Below, in pieces: positions 38,163-47,506 of a stretch of DNA of 47,506 nt (the stretch's first letter is position 1; the number at the start of each line of letters is the position of its first letter). A model generated the notes under the pieces. The model saw only the letters and a program-made list of their open reading frames with translations, ran no database searches and was not told where the DNA came from. The stretch comes from an uncultured Pseudomonadales bacterium (GTDB lineage: Bacteria; Pseudomonadota; Gammaproteobacteria; Pseudomonadales; Azotimanducaceae), in assembly GCA_905182155.1 (NCBI GenBank), contig CAJJAX010000049.1, positions 1 to 47,506 on the forward strand, in the 5' to 3' direction. Both the position numbers and the translations under genes were made by a program.

Positions 38163-38298
38163 GGAAGCCGATCGATACCGTGCCCATTGCCTTTGAACCC
38201 ATAAGCCCGCAGCGGGTTACAGTGCCAGGACCCGGCGAGCGCCACAATCTAGTGCAGCAGACACTGAATCGCACTCCGGCGGTTTCAGCCCCCTTGGT

Positions 38299-39237
38299 AT
38301 GAGCTACCTTTTCTGGACAAGCCTCATCCTACTGCTCGCGACCGTCGGCTATCGGGCGCTGCAGCGTGCTTTACGGCTTGACCGGTTTAAAGGGCATTTT
38401 CAGGCGCTCTACCCGCCATCAGAGACCGTGACTTGGCTCCAGCGAGCGGGTCAGCGCCCCTTGCGCGCGCTCATTTACAAACCACCCAATTGGCAAGCCA
38501 CCGACCGAAGGCCTTGCGTCGTGCTCTTTTTCGGCGGCGCCTGGCGCGTCGGAAGCGTTTGGCAATTTGCACCGTTTGCCGACCGCCTGCGCGCGCAGGG
38601 CGCGGTGGTTATCCTGCCGGAATATCGCATTAAAAGCCGAGACCGCAGCACGGTGTTAGAGGCGATGGAAGATGGGTTCGCGCTTATGGACCAGATCAGC
38701 CAATCAGCCGATTGCCTCGGCGTTGATCTCGCGCGGGTCTGTGTTGGCGGGGGTTCAGCCGGTGGCCATTTGGCGGCGTGGATTGCAACCGGGGCGCACC
38801 CCAATGGGCCTCAGACACCACAGGCTCTCAAGCCCGCCGCACTGCTACTACTTAACCCGGCAGTGAACTTTCCGATTGATCAAGCCGCTTACCAAGGCTA
38901 TAGCCAGCAGCAAAAGTTTTCAACCCGCGGCCTGGCCAAACTCAGCGCGCTGGACCCCATGCCACACATCGAACCGGGTCATCCTGACACCCTGATTCTG
39001 CATGGAGACCACGACCAGCTGGTACCCGTCGATAAGGTCAAAGGTTACGCGGCCGCGCTGCAAAATCAGAACGTCACGGTGACCCTGAAAATCTATCCCG
39101 GTCGAGCGCACGCGTTTTTTAACCAGACCGTCAGCTCTGATGATTTTGAATCCAGTTGCGCAACCCTGATTGATTTCCTAGCCGAGCGAAGCCTTTTAGG
39201 TTCAGCCGCCGTGATACGCCCCTCAGAAACCTTCTAG
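38299..39237 (+). CDS. Alpha/beta hydrolase, HSL-like, membrane-anchored
   Basis: A 312-residue hydrolase. The first 20 residues are a hydrophobic helix, probably a signal anchor. The core has VVLFFGGAWRVGS (an HGG-like oxyanion loop with F in place of H), GGGSAGGHLA with S153, LHGDHDQLVP with D239 and GRAHAFF with H271, a complete triad of the hormone-sensitive-lipase type. Ester substrates are expected. The stop overlaps the convergent amidase stop in one CTAG. Confidence 0.85.
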   Translation: MSYLFWTSLILLLATVGYRALQRALRLDRFKGHFQALYPPSETVTWLQRAGQRPLRALIYKPPNWQATDRRPCVVLFFGGAWRVGSVWQFAPFADRLRAQGAVVILPEYRIKSRDRSTVLEAMEDGFALMDQISQSADCLGVDLARVCVGGGSAGGHLAAWIATGAHPNGPQTPQALKPAALLLLNPAVNFPIDQAAYQGYSQQQKFSTRGLAKLSALDPMPHIEPGHPDTLILHGDHDQLVPVDKVKGYAAALQNQNVTVTLKIYPGRAHAFFNQTVSSDDFESSCATLIDFLAERSLLGSAAVIRPSETF

Positions 39238-40685
39238 ATCAAGTGGGTCGGCGCTTGAAATCCGCCTAGGCGCTCGGCCAGCAACTCGGTAAAGCCAATG
39301 GTTTCAAAATCACAGAAAGGCCCACCCATGGCCTGAAGCCCAATGGGCAACCCATCGTCAGCAAGCCCCGTTGGGAAAACCGTGCTCGGCAGGTAGGCAT
39401 TGACCGCGAGCCCCGCCCAAAACAATTGCTCAAAATACCCTTGATCAACCCCATCGATTGCCAACGTGCGCTGCCCAAATGGCTGATGATCATGGACAAA
39501 GGCCGTGCTCGCCATCTGCGGACAAACAACGATATCCCAGGCGTCAAAGAAGTCATCCCAAGCCGCCCTGAGCTTTTCACGCTGTCCATTTGCACGAATC
39601 CAATCCCGGTGCGAGAGCACCGCCGCGCGGGTAATGAAGGCGGCCCGACTGTGATCGCCTTCATCCAGGTTATTTGCTCGATGTTGCATGCGGGCCACAC
39701 CTTCGGCATCCATCCCGGAGGTCATCGCCGAATTCAATAAAGTTTGGTAGTTTTCATGCGCCCTCACCGGATCAAAATCCGGACGCGCCGTATAGGAGAC
39801 CGTGGCACCGGCGGCTTCCAGCTCAGCGCCAACCGCCAGCGCGCGGGATGATACCGCCGCACTGACCGGCGCAACCGCATCCGTTGCCCAAACGACCACT
39901 TTAAAGTCTGACAGGGCTTTTTTCACCGCAGGCTTCAACGACAGCTGCCAACCCTTGGCCTTTCGCTGTCCGGGCCCAGCCATAATGGACAGGGCAAGTC
40001 TTAAGTCGGCCGCGCTGCGAGCCAACGGCCCGCACACCGAAAGATCCCCCTCGGGGAGTCCTGAGAGTAATTCGTGGCCCTGCATGGGCACCAACCCATA
40101 GGTCGGCTTATGCCCGTAAACACCGCAAAAATGCGCCGGGTTACGAATCGAGCCACCAATATCGGACCCGGCTTCCAAGGCCGAAAACCCAGCGGCCAAG
40201 GCCGCCGCGCTGCCCCCTGACGAGCCGCCCGGGGTTCGGGTCACATCCCAAGGGTTACCGGTTACGCCATAGATCGGGTTGTAACTTTGAAAATCCGCCA
40301 GATCGACCGGCACGTTGGTCTTCCCTAGAAAATGGGCGCCGGCTTGTTTGAATCGATCGACAATCAGGCCATCTTGGTTTGCCAGGTTGTTGCGAAACCG
40401 CGCCAAACCCCACGTGGTAGGCGTGTCGGCAAGCACGTAGGATTCTTTTATGGTCATCGGCACGCCATGCAAAGGGCCTAGCCACTGGCCCTCGGCCGCC
40501 GACTGATCGGCGACAATGGCCGCGGCCCGAGCGGCCTCGAAGGTGCGGACGACCACGGCATTAATCTCACCATCCAAGCGCTCAATACGATCGATAAAAT
40601 AATCGGTTAAGGCAACTGAGCTGATTGCCCCGCCTCTGATCTGTGCTGCCAATTCCGTTGCGGAAAGAAAGGCCCAATCTGTCAT
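39234..40685 (-). CDS. Amidase signature family protein
   Basis: A 483-residue enzyme hydrolysing amide bonds. The Ser-Ser-Lys triad is visible: K80 in MTIKES, the cis-serine in TPGGSSGGSAAALAAG (S155 or S156) and nucleophile S179 in GSDIGGSIRNPAHFCG. The family includes fatty-acid and aryl amidases, and the substrate is not predictable. I prefer the ATG at 40685, where AGGGG precedes it and the family's N-terminal LSATELAAQIRGG begins, over the open frame up to 40775. It lies downstream of the acyl-CoA synthetase gene. Confidence 0.92.
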   Translation of the reverse strand: MTDWAFLSATELAAQIRGGAISSVALTDYFIDRIERLDGEINAVVVRTFEAARAAAIVADQSAAEGQWLGPLHGVPMTIKESYVLADTPTTWGLARFRNNLANQDGLIVDRFKQAGAHFLGKTNVPVDLADFQSYNPIYGVTGNPWDVTRTPGGSSGGSAAALAAGFSALEAGSDIGGSIRNPAHFCGVYGHKPTYGLVPMQGHELLSGLPEGDLSVCGPLARSAADLRLALSIMAGPGQRKAKGWQLSLKPAVKKALSDFKVVVWATDAVAPVSAAVSSRALAVGAELEAAGATVSYTARPDFDPVRAHENYQTLLNSAMTSGMDAEGVARMQHRANNLDEGDHSRAAFITRAAVLSHRDWIRANGQREKLRAAWDDFFDAWDIVVCPQMASTAFVHDHQPFGQRTLAIDGVDQGYFEQLFWAGLAVNAYLPSTVFPTGLADDGLPIGLQAMGGPFCDFETIGFTELLAERLGGFQAPTHLI

Positions 40686-40882
40686 GCGTACCCCTCGCTG
40701 ATAATCGTTTCCAACATCCTCCTCTAATTCGCGGGCGTCGACCAGTCCAAATTCAGCGCCCACAGCCCTCGCCAAATCCGTTCGATCCCTACGACAGCGG
40801 GCTGAGGCAGCAGCGCGCCGTTTTGATTGCCTGGGGCTTTTGAATTCAAGTCAGAGAACTGCGCCGCAGCCAATGCTTAACC

Positions 40883-42690
40883 TTAAAACCCAGCTTCCCG
40901 AGCTTCAATTTTCTCAAGCATTGCAACGTCGAACGGGGCGTAGCCCTGACTGCCTGGCAACAAGGCATAAACAGGGTCTTCAAAGGCTCGAACATCATAG
41001 GCCTGCTTACGCAATTCACCCTTCACCATTTTGAAGGTTCCGGTCACATCAATATCGGGTTGAATTCGAACAAACAGCGGCACCGCGTAGGCCGGCAACT
41101 CTGCCCGCAGAAAGGTTGAAAACGCTTCCAGATCGAGCGCAGTCGCCCCGTCCTGCAACGTCACAGCCGCCATCCCCGCACGGCCGTCGGCACCGGGGAT
41201 CTCAACGCCAAAGACATTACAAAACTTGATCTGGTCAAACCCGTTGATGATCTCACCGACCTCGTTGGTGGAAACGTTTTCAGATTTCCAGCGAAAGGTA
41301 TCGCCGATCCGGTCGACAAACTGGTAATGCGGATACCCAAGCGTAAAGCCGACATCAACCGTTCGCATCAGGTCACCCGAGTTAAACCATTCATCGTCGG
41401 TTTCAAGGGCCGATCGCACAATTTTCTTTTCGGTGGCTTCAGGATCGGTATAGCCCTCGAACACGGTGTCTTTGGTTATTTTTCCGAGCAACAATCCCGG
41501 CTCTCCCGCCTGGACGAGCACGCAGTGACCCGCCGCGTCCCGAACGATTTCGTCGTTATCAACATCGTATTCAACCAGCGCCACCTCTGCCGACGTCATC
41601 CCAACAGTGCAATCTCGATTCATTAAATTCGCGAACGCAACATTGCCTTCAGAGGCGCCATAGAACTCCGCGACTCTTTTGATGCCAAAGCGCTTTTTAA
41701 AGCCAAGCCAGACATCCGGACGCATGCCATTACCCATCATCGAGCGCAGTGGGTTTTTATGATCACCCGTTTGCACCTCGGTGTTCGACAAGTACCGACA
41801 CAACTCGCCGATATAGACAAACAAGGTGCAGCCATGCGCTCGTACCTCAGGCAGAAAATTCGAGGCTGAAAACTTTCGACGGATGAACATGCTGGCGCCC
41901 GAGACCATTGCAGCGCCCGCACCGACCATCAGTCCCGTTCCGTGATACAGCGGCAGGCAAATATACATCCGGTCTTTTTCGGTGCACTTAAACCCGGCCA
42001 TGGCAGCCATGTCGGCACTGGTGAGATAGCGGCGATTAGATAGGACCGCCGCTTTCGGCAGACCGGTTGTGCCCGAGGTAAAGATGTACAGCGCAATTTC
42101 GCCCAAGGTTATGAGGCTGGTTTCTTCTGGGTTTTCAACGCTTGCTCCGGCGGCGCCTTCAGCCAAATCCTTCGCCCAGTTGCTTGCTGGGTCGAGCCCA
42201 CTATCCGCTATCTCAAAATAGTCTTCGCCTTCAGTAAGATCCAGTTCCGCTTTAATCTCGTTCAGTGCGCCTGACACCTCACTGCCAAAAATACACTTCT
42301 TTGAGTTGGTCACGGTAATACAGTGGATTAAGGGCTTGCCGGTTAAGTTGGTATTGATGAGGCCCGCGGTCACGCCTATTTTATTAACACCGACCAGCAA
42401 CGCCAAAATTCGATTCGGTTTTCCATGATCACACTCACGGTGTCGCCGCGCTGCACGCCTTGGCTTTTCAAGTAGTGCGCATATTGATTCGCCAGGGCAT
42501 TGAACTCCGACCAGGTGACCTCCTGGCCTTCAAACACAATCGCGGAGCGATGCCCGAACCGATGCGCATTGGCCTCAACCCGCGCGCCAAAGCAATCGGC
42601 AACGGATGCCGGACGAGGGACCATGCCTTTTTTGAGTTTCAGGAGCGTCGGCATTTCAGACAACACCGAAACAACATCAATCATTCCCAT
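40883..42690 (-). CDS. FATP-type acyl-CoA synthetase, one frameshift
   Basis: An AMP-forming ligase that activates long-chain acids to acyl-CoA, about 600 residues when joined. Seen: IFTSGTTGLPKAAVLSNRR (P-loop, with the family's TSGTTGLPK), YGASEGNVAF, YTDPEATEKKI and DRIGDTFRWKSENVS, a pattern seen in fatty-acid-transport-protein-like ligases. The N-terminal piece (42690 down) has SVIMENRIEF and then loses register. Adding one T to the TTTT at 42405-42408 gives EFLALLVGVNKIGVTAGLINTNL and joins the rest. The start has AAGGGG eight bases upstream. It is likely to feed beta-oxidation. Confidence 0.9.
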
Positions 42691-42789
42691 TCTATAACCC
42701 CTTTTTTGACTTGCTTAGATGGTACAAGACCGAAGGACTTAGGGCTACCGCTCGGGAATCTCCCGCTCACTCGAGGCGCGGCGTCAGCC

Positions 42790-43335
42790 TCAATCGAAAA
42801 GTGATGCCCTAATTTGATCAACCAATGCCTCTGGCGAGGCGGCAATGTCGACCGTCAAGGCATCGATGGGGGCCTCAAGCGTTGCCAGCTGGCTTTGCAG
42901 CAGCTCTGGCGGCATGAAGGCATGCTGCCGCGCCAACAACCGCGCCTGCAGCAGCGCTTCAGAGCCTTTGAGAAAAACCACACGGACCCCGAGCTTTTGG
43001 CCGACCAAGATCTCGCGGTATTCGTGCTTCAATGCCGAGCACGCGAGCACCACGCCAGCATCTTGGCGCGCGGCGCGGGCGGGCAGTTCAAGCGCCGCGC
43101 CCGCCGTCGACAGCCAGCCGTCAATAACCGTGCTCAAGGTCCTAAGCCACGGCAGCCGATCCGCATCGGTTAAAGGCGCACCACGGGCCATTTTTTCGAC
43201 ATTGTTTGGCGGGTGATAATCGTCGGCATCGACAAAGGACCAATTGAGCCGCTCGGCCAACAATTCACCGATCGTGGTTTTTCCGGACCCCATAACACCC
43301 ATCAAGAGGATCACTTGGGGCGACATCGCGGTCAT
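42790..43335 (-). CDS. gntK: Gluconokinase
   Basis: A 181-residue ATP-dependent kinase phosphorylating gluconate to 6-phosphogluconate. Seen: Walker A GVMGSGKTT (13-21), DADDYHPPNNVEKMARGAPLTDADRLPWL in two adjoining stretches, VLACSALKHEYR and QHAFMPPELLQSQLATLE. These are the gluconokinase signature blocks. The start at 43335 has GAGG eight bases upstream; the frame is open to 43386. It would feed the Entner-Doudoroff or pentose phosphate path. No other gluconate gene lies here. Confidence 0.92.
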   Translation of the reverse strand: MTAMSPQVILLMGVMGSGKTTIGELLAERLNWSFVDADDYHPPNNVEKMARGAPLTDADRLPWLRTLSTVIDGWLSTAGAALELPARAARQDAGVVLACSALKHEYREILVGQKLGVRVVFLKGSEALLQARLLARQHAFMPPELLQSQLATLEAPIDALTVDIAASPEALVDQIRASLFD

Positions 43336-43648
43336 CACACCGCCCTCGAAGGCGTCTTGCTGACGCCGCAACTTAAAACCGGACACACCGCTTGACTGAT
43401 CAATGTCATGACCGACACCTTGAAGCCAATGACTTCGAGAAAACGCCTCATCATAGGGCCTACTTTATTCATATCTTTGAGCGCCCTATTGTGACATAAC
43501 TGCGGAGACACGGCCCCGCTGCACTCGAAGCAAGGCTAGGTTGAACGATCCTGAACGCGCCTTGCCATGAACCCAATCGCGGTCGGTTTTAGCTTGGCAT
43601 CTGCGGCCTCGGTCGCATTACAACTCATCTTGCTTAAGGAGAAACCCA
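43336..43648. other. Divergent intergenic region
   Basis: Between gluconokinase and the SDR. ATAGGGC (43453-43459) and GCCCTAT (43483-43489) are inverted with a 23-base gap. Nothing else is recognised. Confidence 0.4.
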
Positions 43649-44429
43649 ATGCTTCAGAACCTTTTTGATTTAACAGGCAAGGTCGCCTTAATTACCGGTG
43701 GCAATGGTGGCATCGGGCTTGGCATGGCGGAAGGCCTGGCCTCGCAAGGCTGCGAGGTTGCGATTTGGGGCACCAACCCAGAGAAAAATGCCAAGCCCTC
43801 GAGGTGCTTCATCAATATGGCCCCAAAGTCTCGGCCGAGGTTTGCGATGTCTCGGACCCCACGGCGGTTGCGGACTGCTTTGCTTCAAGTCTTAAAATCC
43901 ACGGCGAGTCGATGGCTGCTTCGCAAATGCCGGCGTTGGGGGTCGAGCGACGGCCTTTGACGAAATGACCCAAGCCGAATGGGACCGAATCATCGGCGTC
44001 AACCTAAACGGCGTGTTTTATGTTTTTCGATGCGCCGCACAACATATGAAACAACGCGCTCAAAAAGGCGACGCCTTCGGACGCTTAGTTGGCACCGCAA
44101 GTCTTGCCGCAATTTCCGGTCAAGCCAAGGGCCAACATTACGCGGCGACCAAAGGCGGCTTGATTTCGATGGCCAAGGCCTTGGCGGTTGAATATGCCCG
44201 CTTTGGGGTCACCGCGCACACCTTGCTACCAGGGTGGATCGAAACCGCCATGACCGAATCCACCTTCGCGTGGGACAGATTTACCGACAATGTCATGCCT
44301 AGAATTCCGATGCGGCGCTGGGGAACTGGGGAAGATTTCGCGGGGATCGCGGTTTATATTATGAGTCAGGCCAGCAGTTACCATACCGCTGAAACCTTTT
44401 TGATCGATGGTGGTTACGCCAATTTTTGA
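43649..44429 (+). CDS. Short-chain dehydrogenase/reductase, two frameshifts
   Basis: A classical SDR of about 260 residues when joined. Pieces: VALITGGNGGIGLGMAEGLA (cofactor loop) in the first frame; then, after one C appears lost at 43791-43792, QALEVLHQYGPKVSAEVCDVSDP in a second frame; then, after one G appears lost near 43908, DGCFANAGVGGRATAFDEM and the rest, with HYAATKGGLISMAKALAVEY (YxxxK) in the third. The start has AAGGAG before it. It probably oxidises or reduces a hydroxy/keto group. As written, no full product could be made. Confidence 0.85.
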
Positions 44430-44915
44430 GGTCCGGGCTCGACCCTTCGGCGCAGGTCCGCCGTTAAGACGTTTAAACGCTTGTTGCGATTAATCGAGCA
44501 ACCGCGCAGCCTTTTTGCTGCGGCCCGCGACCGCCGCCAGAGGATGAGGTTGAATGCGAACGCTCAATACAACCGTCTTTTGGCTTTGTTGGCCCATCCT
44601 AATCTTAAACTGCGTGTGTTACTTTTCCTTGCGTCGAGCGGGCCGCGCCTTGACCCCAGATGAACTCAGGTTGATTCAAGACACCCGCAGCGGGGACAAC
44701 CCACCCGGATGAGGCCAATGTGCCTTGGCCAGGATTCTTGAGCCCCATTTGGGCGTAACTTCCGCCAACTTCGTCTGATCCAACTCAAAACTGACAGAAG
44801 CCTGTGCTACCCTTTTTTGAGCCAGTCGCTATGATTAACCGCTTTGCGGCAATCACTTTGGTCGAGGCGAAAGCGCAACCACAAAAGCGTAATAACAACC
44901 CAAAAGGTGTCTCTT
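44430..44915. other. Intergenic region, no gene recognised
   Basis: Nearly 500 bases between the SDR and a transporter on the same strand. No hairpin or promoter pair was convincing. Open frames here lack family features. Confidence 0.5.
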
Positions 44916-46295
44916 ATGAGCGCAAACACTGAGCAGCTAAGCTTTCGCGAGAAGGTCGGATACGGCCTAGGCGATGGCGCATCCAACTTCTTTTTCCAAA
45001 CTTTTAACGTTTTTTTACTCTACTACTACACCGATATTTTTGGCCTCTCGCCCGCAGCGGTCGGCACCATGCTGCTTGTGACCAAACTGGTTGATGCCAT
45101 TACAGATCCCGTTATGGGGATCATCGCTGATCGAACCAACAGTCGCTGGGGCAAATTCAGACCCTACCTGCTTTGGATGGCCGTTCCCTACGGGCTGTGT
45201 GGTTATGTCATGTTCGCGAATCCGGAACTCTCGGATTCTGGGAAACTGGTTTATGCCTACGTGACCTACACGCTGATGATGCTGGCCTATACCGCGATTA
45301 ATGTGCCATATTCTGCGCTCATGGGCGTCATCTCACCGGTTTCGATCGAGCGCACGAAAGTCTCGAGCTACCGGTTTTTCTTCGCCTTCACCGCAGGTTG
45401 GCTGATTGTCACCTTTGTTCGACCCTTGAAAGATTTATTGGGTGGGGGCGATGAGGTGCTGGGCTTTCAATTAACGATGGCGATTTTTGCAGTTTTGTCG
45501 GTCATCTTTTTCTGGCTGAGTTTTGCGCTCACCAAGGAACGGGTCGTTCCGCCGCCGAAGCAAACAACCAACGTTAAATCCGACCTCAAAGCGCTTCTGA
45601 GCAATGGTCCTTGGCTGATCCTGTTCATCGCCGGTATCTTAACCCTCATGTCGATCGCCGTTCGGAGCGGCGGCACCATGTATTACTTCAAATACTTTAT
45701 CGGGGACGATGGCGGCGTGATGTTTCACCTGCTTGGCCTTGATTTCGACAAAACCAGCGTCTTTATGTCTTTGGGCCTTTTGGCCATGCTGGTGGGCATT
45801 ACCTTCACAAAAACCCTTGCAACTCACTTTGAAAAACGGACTCTGATGATTGTCCTGTCGATCGGCAATGTCGCCGCCTCCATTGGGTTCTTTTTCATTC
45901 CGGCGGACCAGTACTGGACCATGGTCTTGGTCAACTGCATTGGCTCGGTCATTAACGGTCCGACGCCAGCCATCGTCTGGGCCATGTACGCCGACAGCGC
46001 CGACTACGGCGAATGGAAAACCGGTCGACGCACCACCGGTTTGATTTTCTCCGGTATTCAGTTCGCTCAGAAAATGGGCCTCGCGGTTGGCGCAGGCTTA
46101 TCCGGCTATATCCTGGCTTGGTATGGCTTTGTGGCCAATGAAGTTCAAACCGAGGCCACCATCATGGGCATCCGCTTGATGTTCACGATTTTCCCAGGCG
46201 TGCTGGCAATTCTCGGCACCATCGCCTTTTTCTTTTACCGCCTAGATCGCTCAATGATCAACACGATCGAGTCGGAGCTTAGTGCTAGAAATTGA
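44916..46295 (+). CDS. GPH-family MFS transporter (MelB-like)
   Basis: A 459-residue membrane protein with about 12 helices. KLVDAITDPVMGIIADRTN with D60 and D64, then SRWGKFRPYLLW, is the MelB/GPH signature, and MYADSADYGEWKTGRRTTGL is the late motif. It resembles sugar:cation symporters more closely than the paralogue at 10.4 kb does. AAAAGG precedes the ATG; an upstream in-frame ATG at 44844 has no support. The substrate may be a glycoside, but neighbouring genes do not settle it. Confidence 0.88.
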   Translation: MSANTEQLSFREKVGYGLGDGASNFFFQTFNVFLLYYYTDIFGLSPAAVGTMLLVTKLVDAITDPVMGIIADRTNSRWGKFRPYLLWMAVPYGLCGYVMFANPELSDSGKLVYAYVTYTLMMLAYTAINVPYSALMGVISPVSIERTKVSSYRFFFAFTAGWLIVTFVRPLKDLLGGGDEVLGFQLTMAIFAVLSVIFFWLSFALTKERVVPPPKQTTNVKSDLKALLSNGPWLILFIAGILTLMSIAVRSGGTMYYFKYFIGDDGGVMFHLLGLDFDKTSVFMSLGLLAMLVGITFTKTLATHFEKRTLMIVLSIGNVAASIGFFFIPADQYWTMVLVNCIGSVINGPTPAIVWAMYADSADYGEWKTGRRTTGLIFSGIQFAQKMGLAVGAGLSGYILAWYGFVANEVQTEATIMGIRLMFTIFPGVLAILGTIAFFFYRLDRSMINTIESELSARN

Positions 46296-46315
46296 ATACC
46301 AGACTGGCGCCCGCT

Positions 46316-46335
46316 ACCCGCAAGGTCTAGCGGGT
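46316..46335 (+). terminator. Terminator-like hairpin after the GPH transporter
   Basis: ACCCGC and GCGGGT are perfect 6-bp arms with an 8-base loop, followed by TT. It is 21 bases past the stop. Confidence 0.5.
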
Positions 46336-46595
46336 TTAGCAGGCCCTTTGCAACGGCAGAATTTTGGCTTTGACTAACCGGTCATGACGCCTTGATCAGT
46401 TGCCGGGTTTAAAAAAGGCGCGGGGACCGTGAAGACGTGATCGCAACAATCCAAAGTTCAGTCGCTGTTAATTGATCCTGAGGTTGTCCGGGTTTGCTTC
46501 AGGCCCTAACATCTTGGCGCCGCCGTCTCTATCTCAGCGGTTCAAAGTAAAAGTTGCCAGGTTATACCGAATCAAAAGCGCGCAATGTCCCCCTC

Positions 46596-46641
46596 TTTTG
46601 ATCGATCATGCAGCAATAGATCGATCTGACTTAGATCAAAA
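46596..46641. repeat. Nested inverted repeat with GATCGATC cores
   Basis: TTTTGATC (46596-46603) pairs with GATCAAAA (46634-46641). Inside, GATCGATC occurs at 46600-46607 and 46619-46626. Several pairings compete. Confidence 0.65.
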
Positions 46642-47014
46642 ACGGTAACGGTAACGCGCTTTACCGACTCGCAAAGCACTCCGACAAGCCGCAAGCGCTT
46701 CCCGATTTGCGATCGTTAAAGACCCATTTTCTAACGCTTTCACAGCGCCGCTACATTAATTGCAATCCACCAGGAAACCTTTTTTTAACAGGCTTTTACA
46801 GCACTATAGCGATCCTATCCCACGCTCATAAAAACCATAATGATACATATAGATAAAACAATAGAACGGCGCCTTTCGGTCATAACCTCAATTAAATGAA
46901 TAAATTCAATACCATACAAATAGTTAAAATAATTAATTTGAATATAAAATATCGTAAACACCGCCCTTATAAGACTTCCTGGAAACGGTTAGAACTGCCA
47001 CTTAAAATCAGCTG

Positions 47015-47506
47015 TTGGGGATCACAATCTCACCGACCTATCCCATAAATAAAGTTATTTGGATTTTAGGGTTCGCAGGCCTGTATTGTTTGGGCGGATT
47101 GTTTGCTTCCGCGATCAGTCCCGAGCGCCTTATACCATCCGTTTCCATTCCCTTTGCGGCGATGGTGATAGCCTCAGTAATTTATGGGCGGATCACCGCG
47201 CCGGGCGTCGCCATTGGCAATTTCGCGCTCCAAATGCTGCTGGGTTACGACCTTGCAACAGCATTACTGCTCTCGCTAAGCAGCGCTCTGATTACGCTGA
47301 TGACCGCACTAATGTGTGAGCGGTTCGTGAGCGGCAGACGCATACAAGATCATCCTCGATCAGCAATCAGATCTGTGGCCGCGGCGTTTGGATTAATTGC
47401 ACCCCTGAATGCCGTAATGGGCGCCCTCATCCTGACCCGGTTAGGACACCAATTTTCAGGGGTTTTATGATCAAGGGTTTAGATGGTGGCAAGCCGATGT
47501 CTTATC
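47015..47506 (+). CDS. MASE1-like membrane protein, 5' part, runs off the window
   Basis: A hydrophobic N-terminal region (about five helices in 150 residues) resembling MASE1 sensory domains, which often precede GGDEF, EAL or histidine kinase domains. The frame opens at a TTG (47015), just after a stop, with no ribosome site, so the start is unsure. It closes at 47470. One T fewer in the TTTT at 47453-47456 would continue the frame as FQGFYDQGFRWWQADVL to the window end, which looks like the next MASE1 helix. So this is probably a frameshifted partial gene. Confidence 0.5.

Larger units (their letters stand above)
46296..47014. other. Long intergenic region with an AT-rich tract
   Basis: Over 700 bases. 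It holds the terminator at 46316-46335, the nested inverted repeat at 46596-46641, GGTAAC repeats near 46643-46654 and a markedly AT-rich tract from about 46797 to 46970, unlike the rest of the window. No gene is recognised. Confidence 0.6.

Overview
The window looks like a chromosomal segment of a Gram-negative heterotroph. A marine or other environmental gammaproteobacterium is most likely, but an alphaproteobacterium is not excluded. The reasons are the gene families present, a lipobox-bearing M16 protease, an MsbA-like exporter, clear Shine-Dalgarno sites and a fairly GC-rich composition by eye. No rRNA, tRNA, transposase, integrase, phage or CRISPR locus was seen. Almost everything is metabolism and transport.

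Layout. At 1-3.8 kb are a branched-chain aminotransferase (cut by the window edge), a small flavin-fold PPOX protein, a dienelactone-hydrolase-like enzyme and a 2OG-Fe(II) oxygenase. At 3.8-7.85 kb (minus strand) is an operon for a three-subunit molybdenum hydroxylase of the xanthine dehydrogenase/CO dehydrogenase superfamily (FAD, 2Fe-2S and Mo subunits), ending in a MoaD/ThiS-type sulfur carrier. At 8.2-18.8 kb are a type B carboxylesterase, a Ddn-like protein, a GPH-type transporter, an aldo/keto reductase, an insulysin-type lipoprotein protease, a CurA-like reductase and pyruvate kinase. At 18.8-25.1 kb are a broken TPR-sulfotransferase, an ABC exporter, a long composite tandem repeat, a UMF1-like MFS protein and a CoA-transferase.

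From 25.5 to 44.4 kb lies an oxidative catabolism region: a spinster-like MFS transporter, PhzF, a Baeyer-Villiger-type monooxygenase, MarC, an SDR, an acyl-CoA dehydrogenase, two CYP153-like P450s flanking an alpha/beta hydrolase, a second hydrolase, an amidase, a FATP-type acyl-CoA synthetase, gluconokinase and another SDR. P450, dehydrogenase, BVMO, hydrolase, acyl-CoA ligase and acyl-CoA dehydrogenase together could carry a hydrocarbon or alicyclic substrate through a subterminal (ketone-ester) route into beta-oxidation. This is inferred from gene content. The window ends with a MelB-like GPH transporter, an AT-rich intergenic region and the start of a MASE1-like membrane protein.

Two features cut across the window. 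First, from 18.8 kb on, at least eight genes carry single-base frameshifts, mostly at homopolymers, whereas the first 18.8 kb has none. Read errors or real decay could both explain this. Second, several non-coding repeats stand out: two tandem arrays about 10 kb apart that share an AACCGCT...GGCT core, four 10-bp units before the Mo-subunit start, and a 9+9 bp inverted repeat between the divergent P450 and acyl-CoA dehydrogenase genes.
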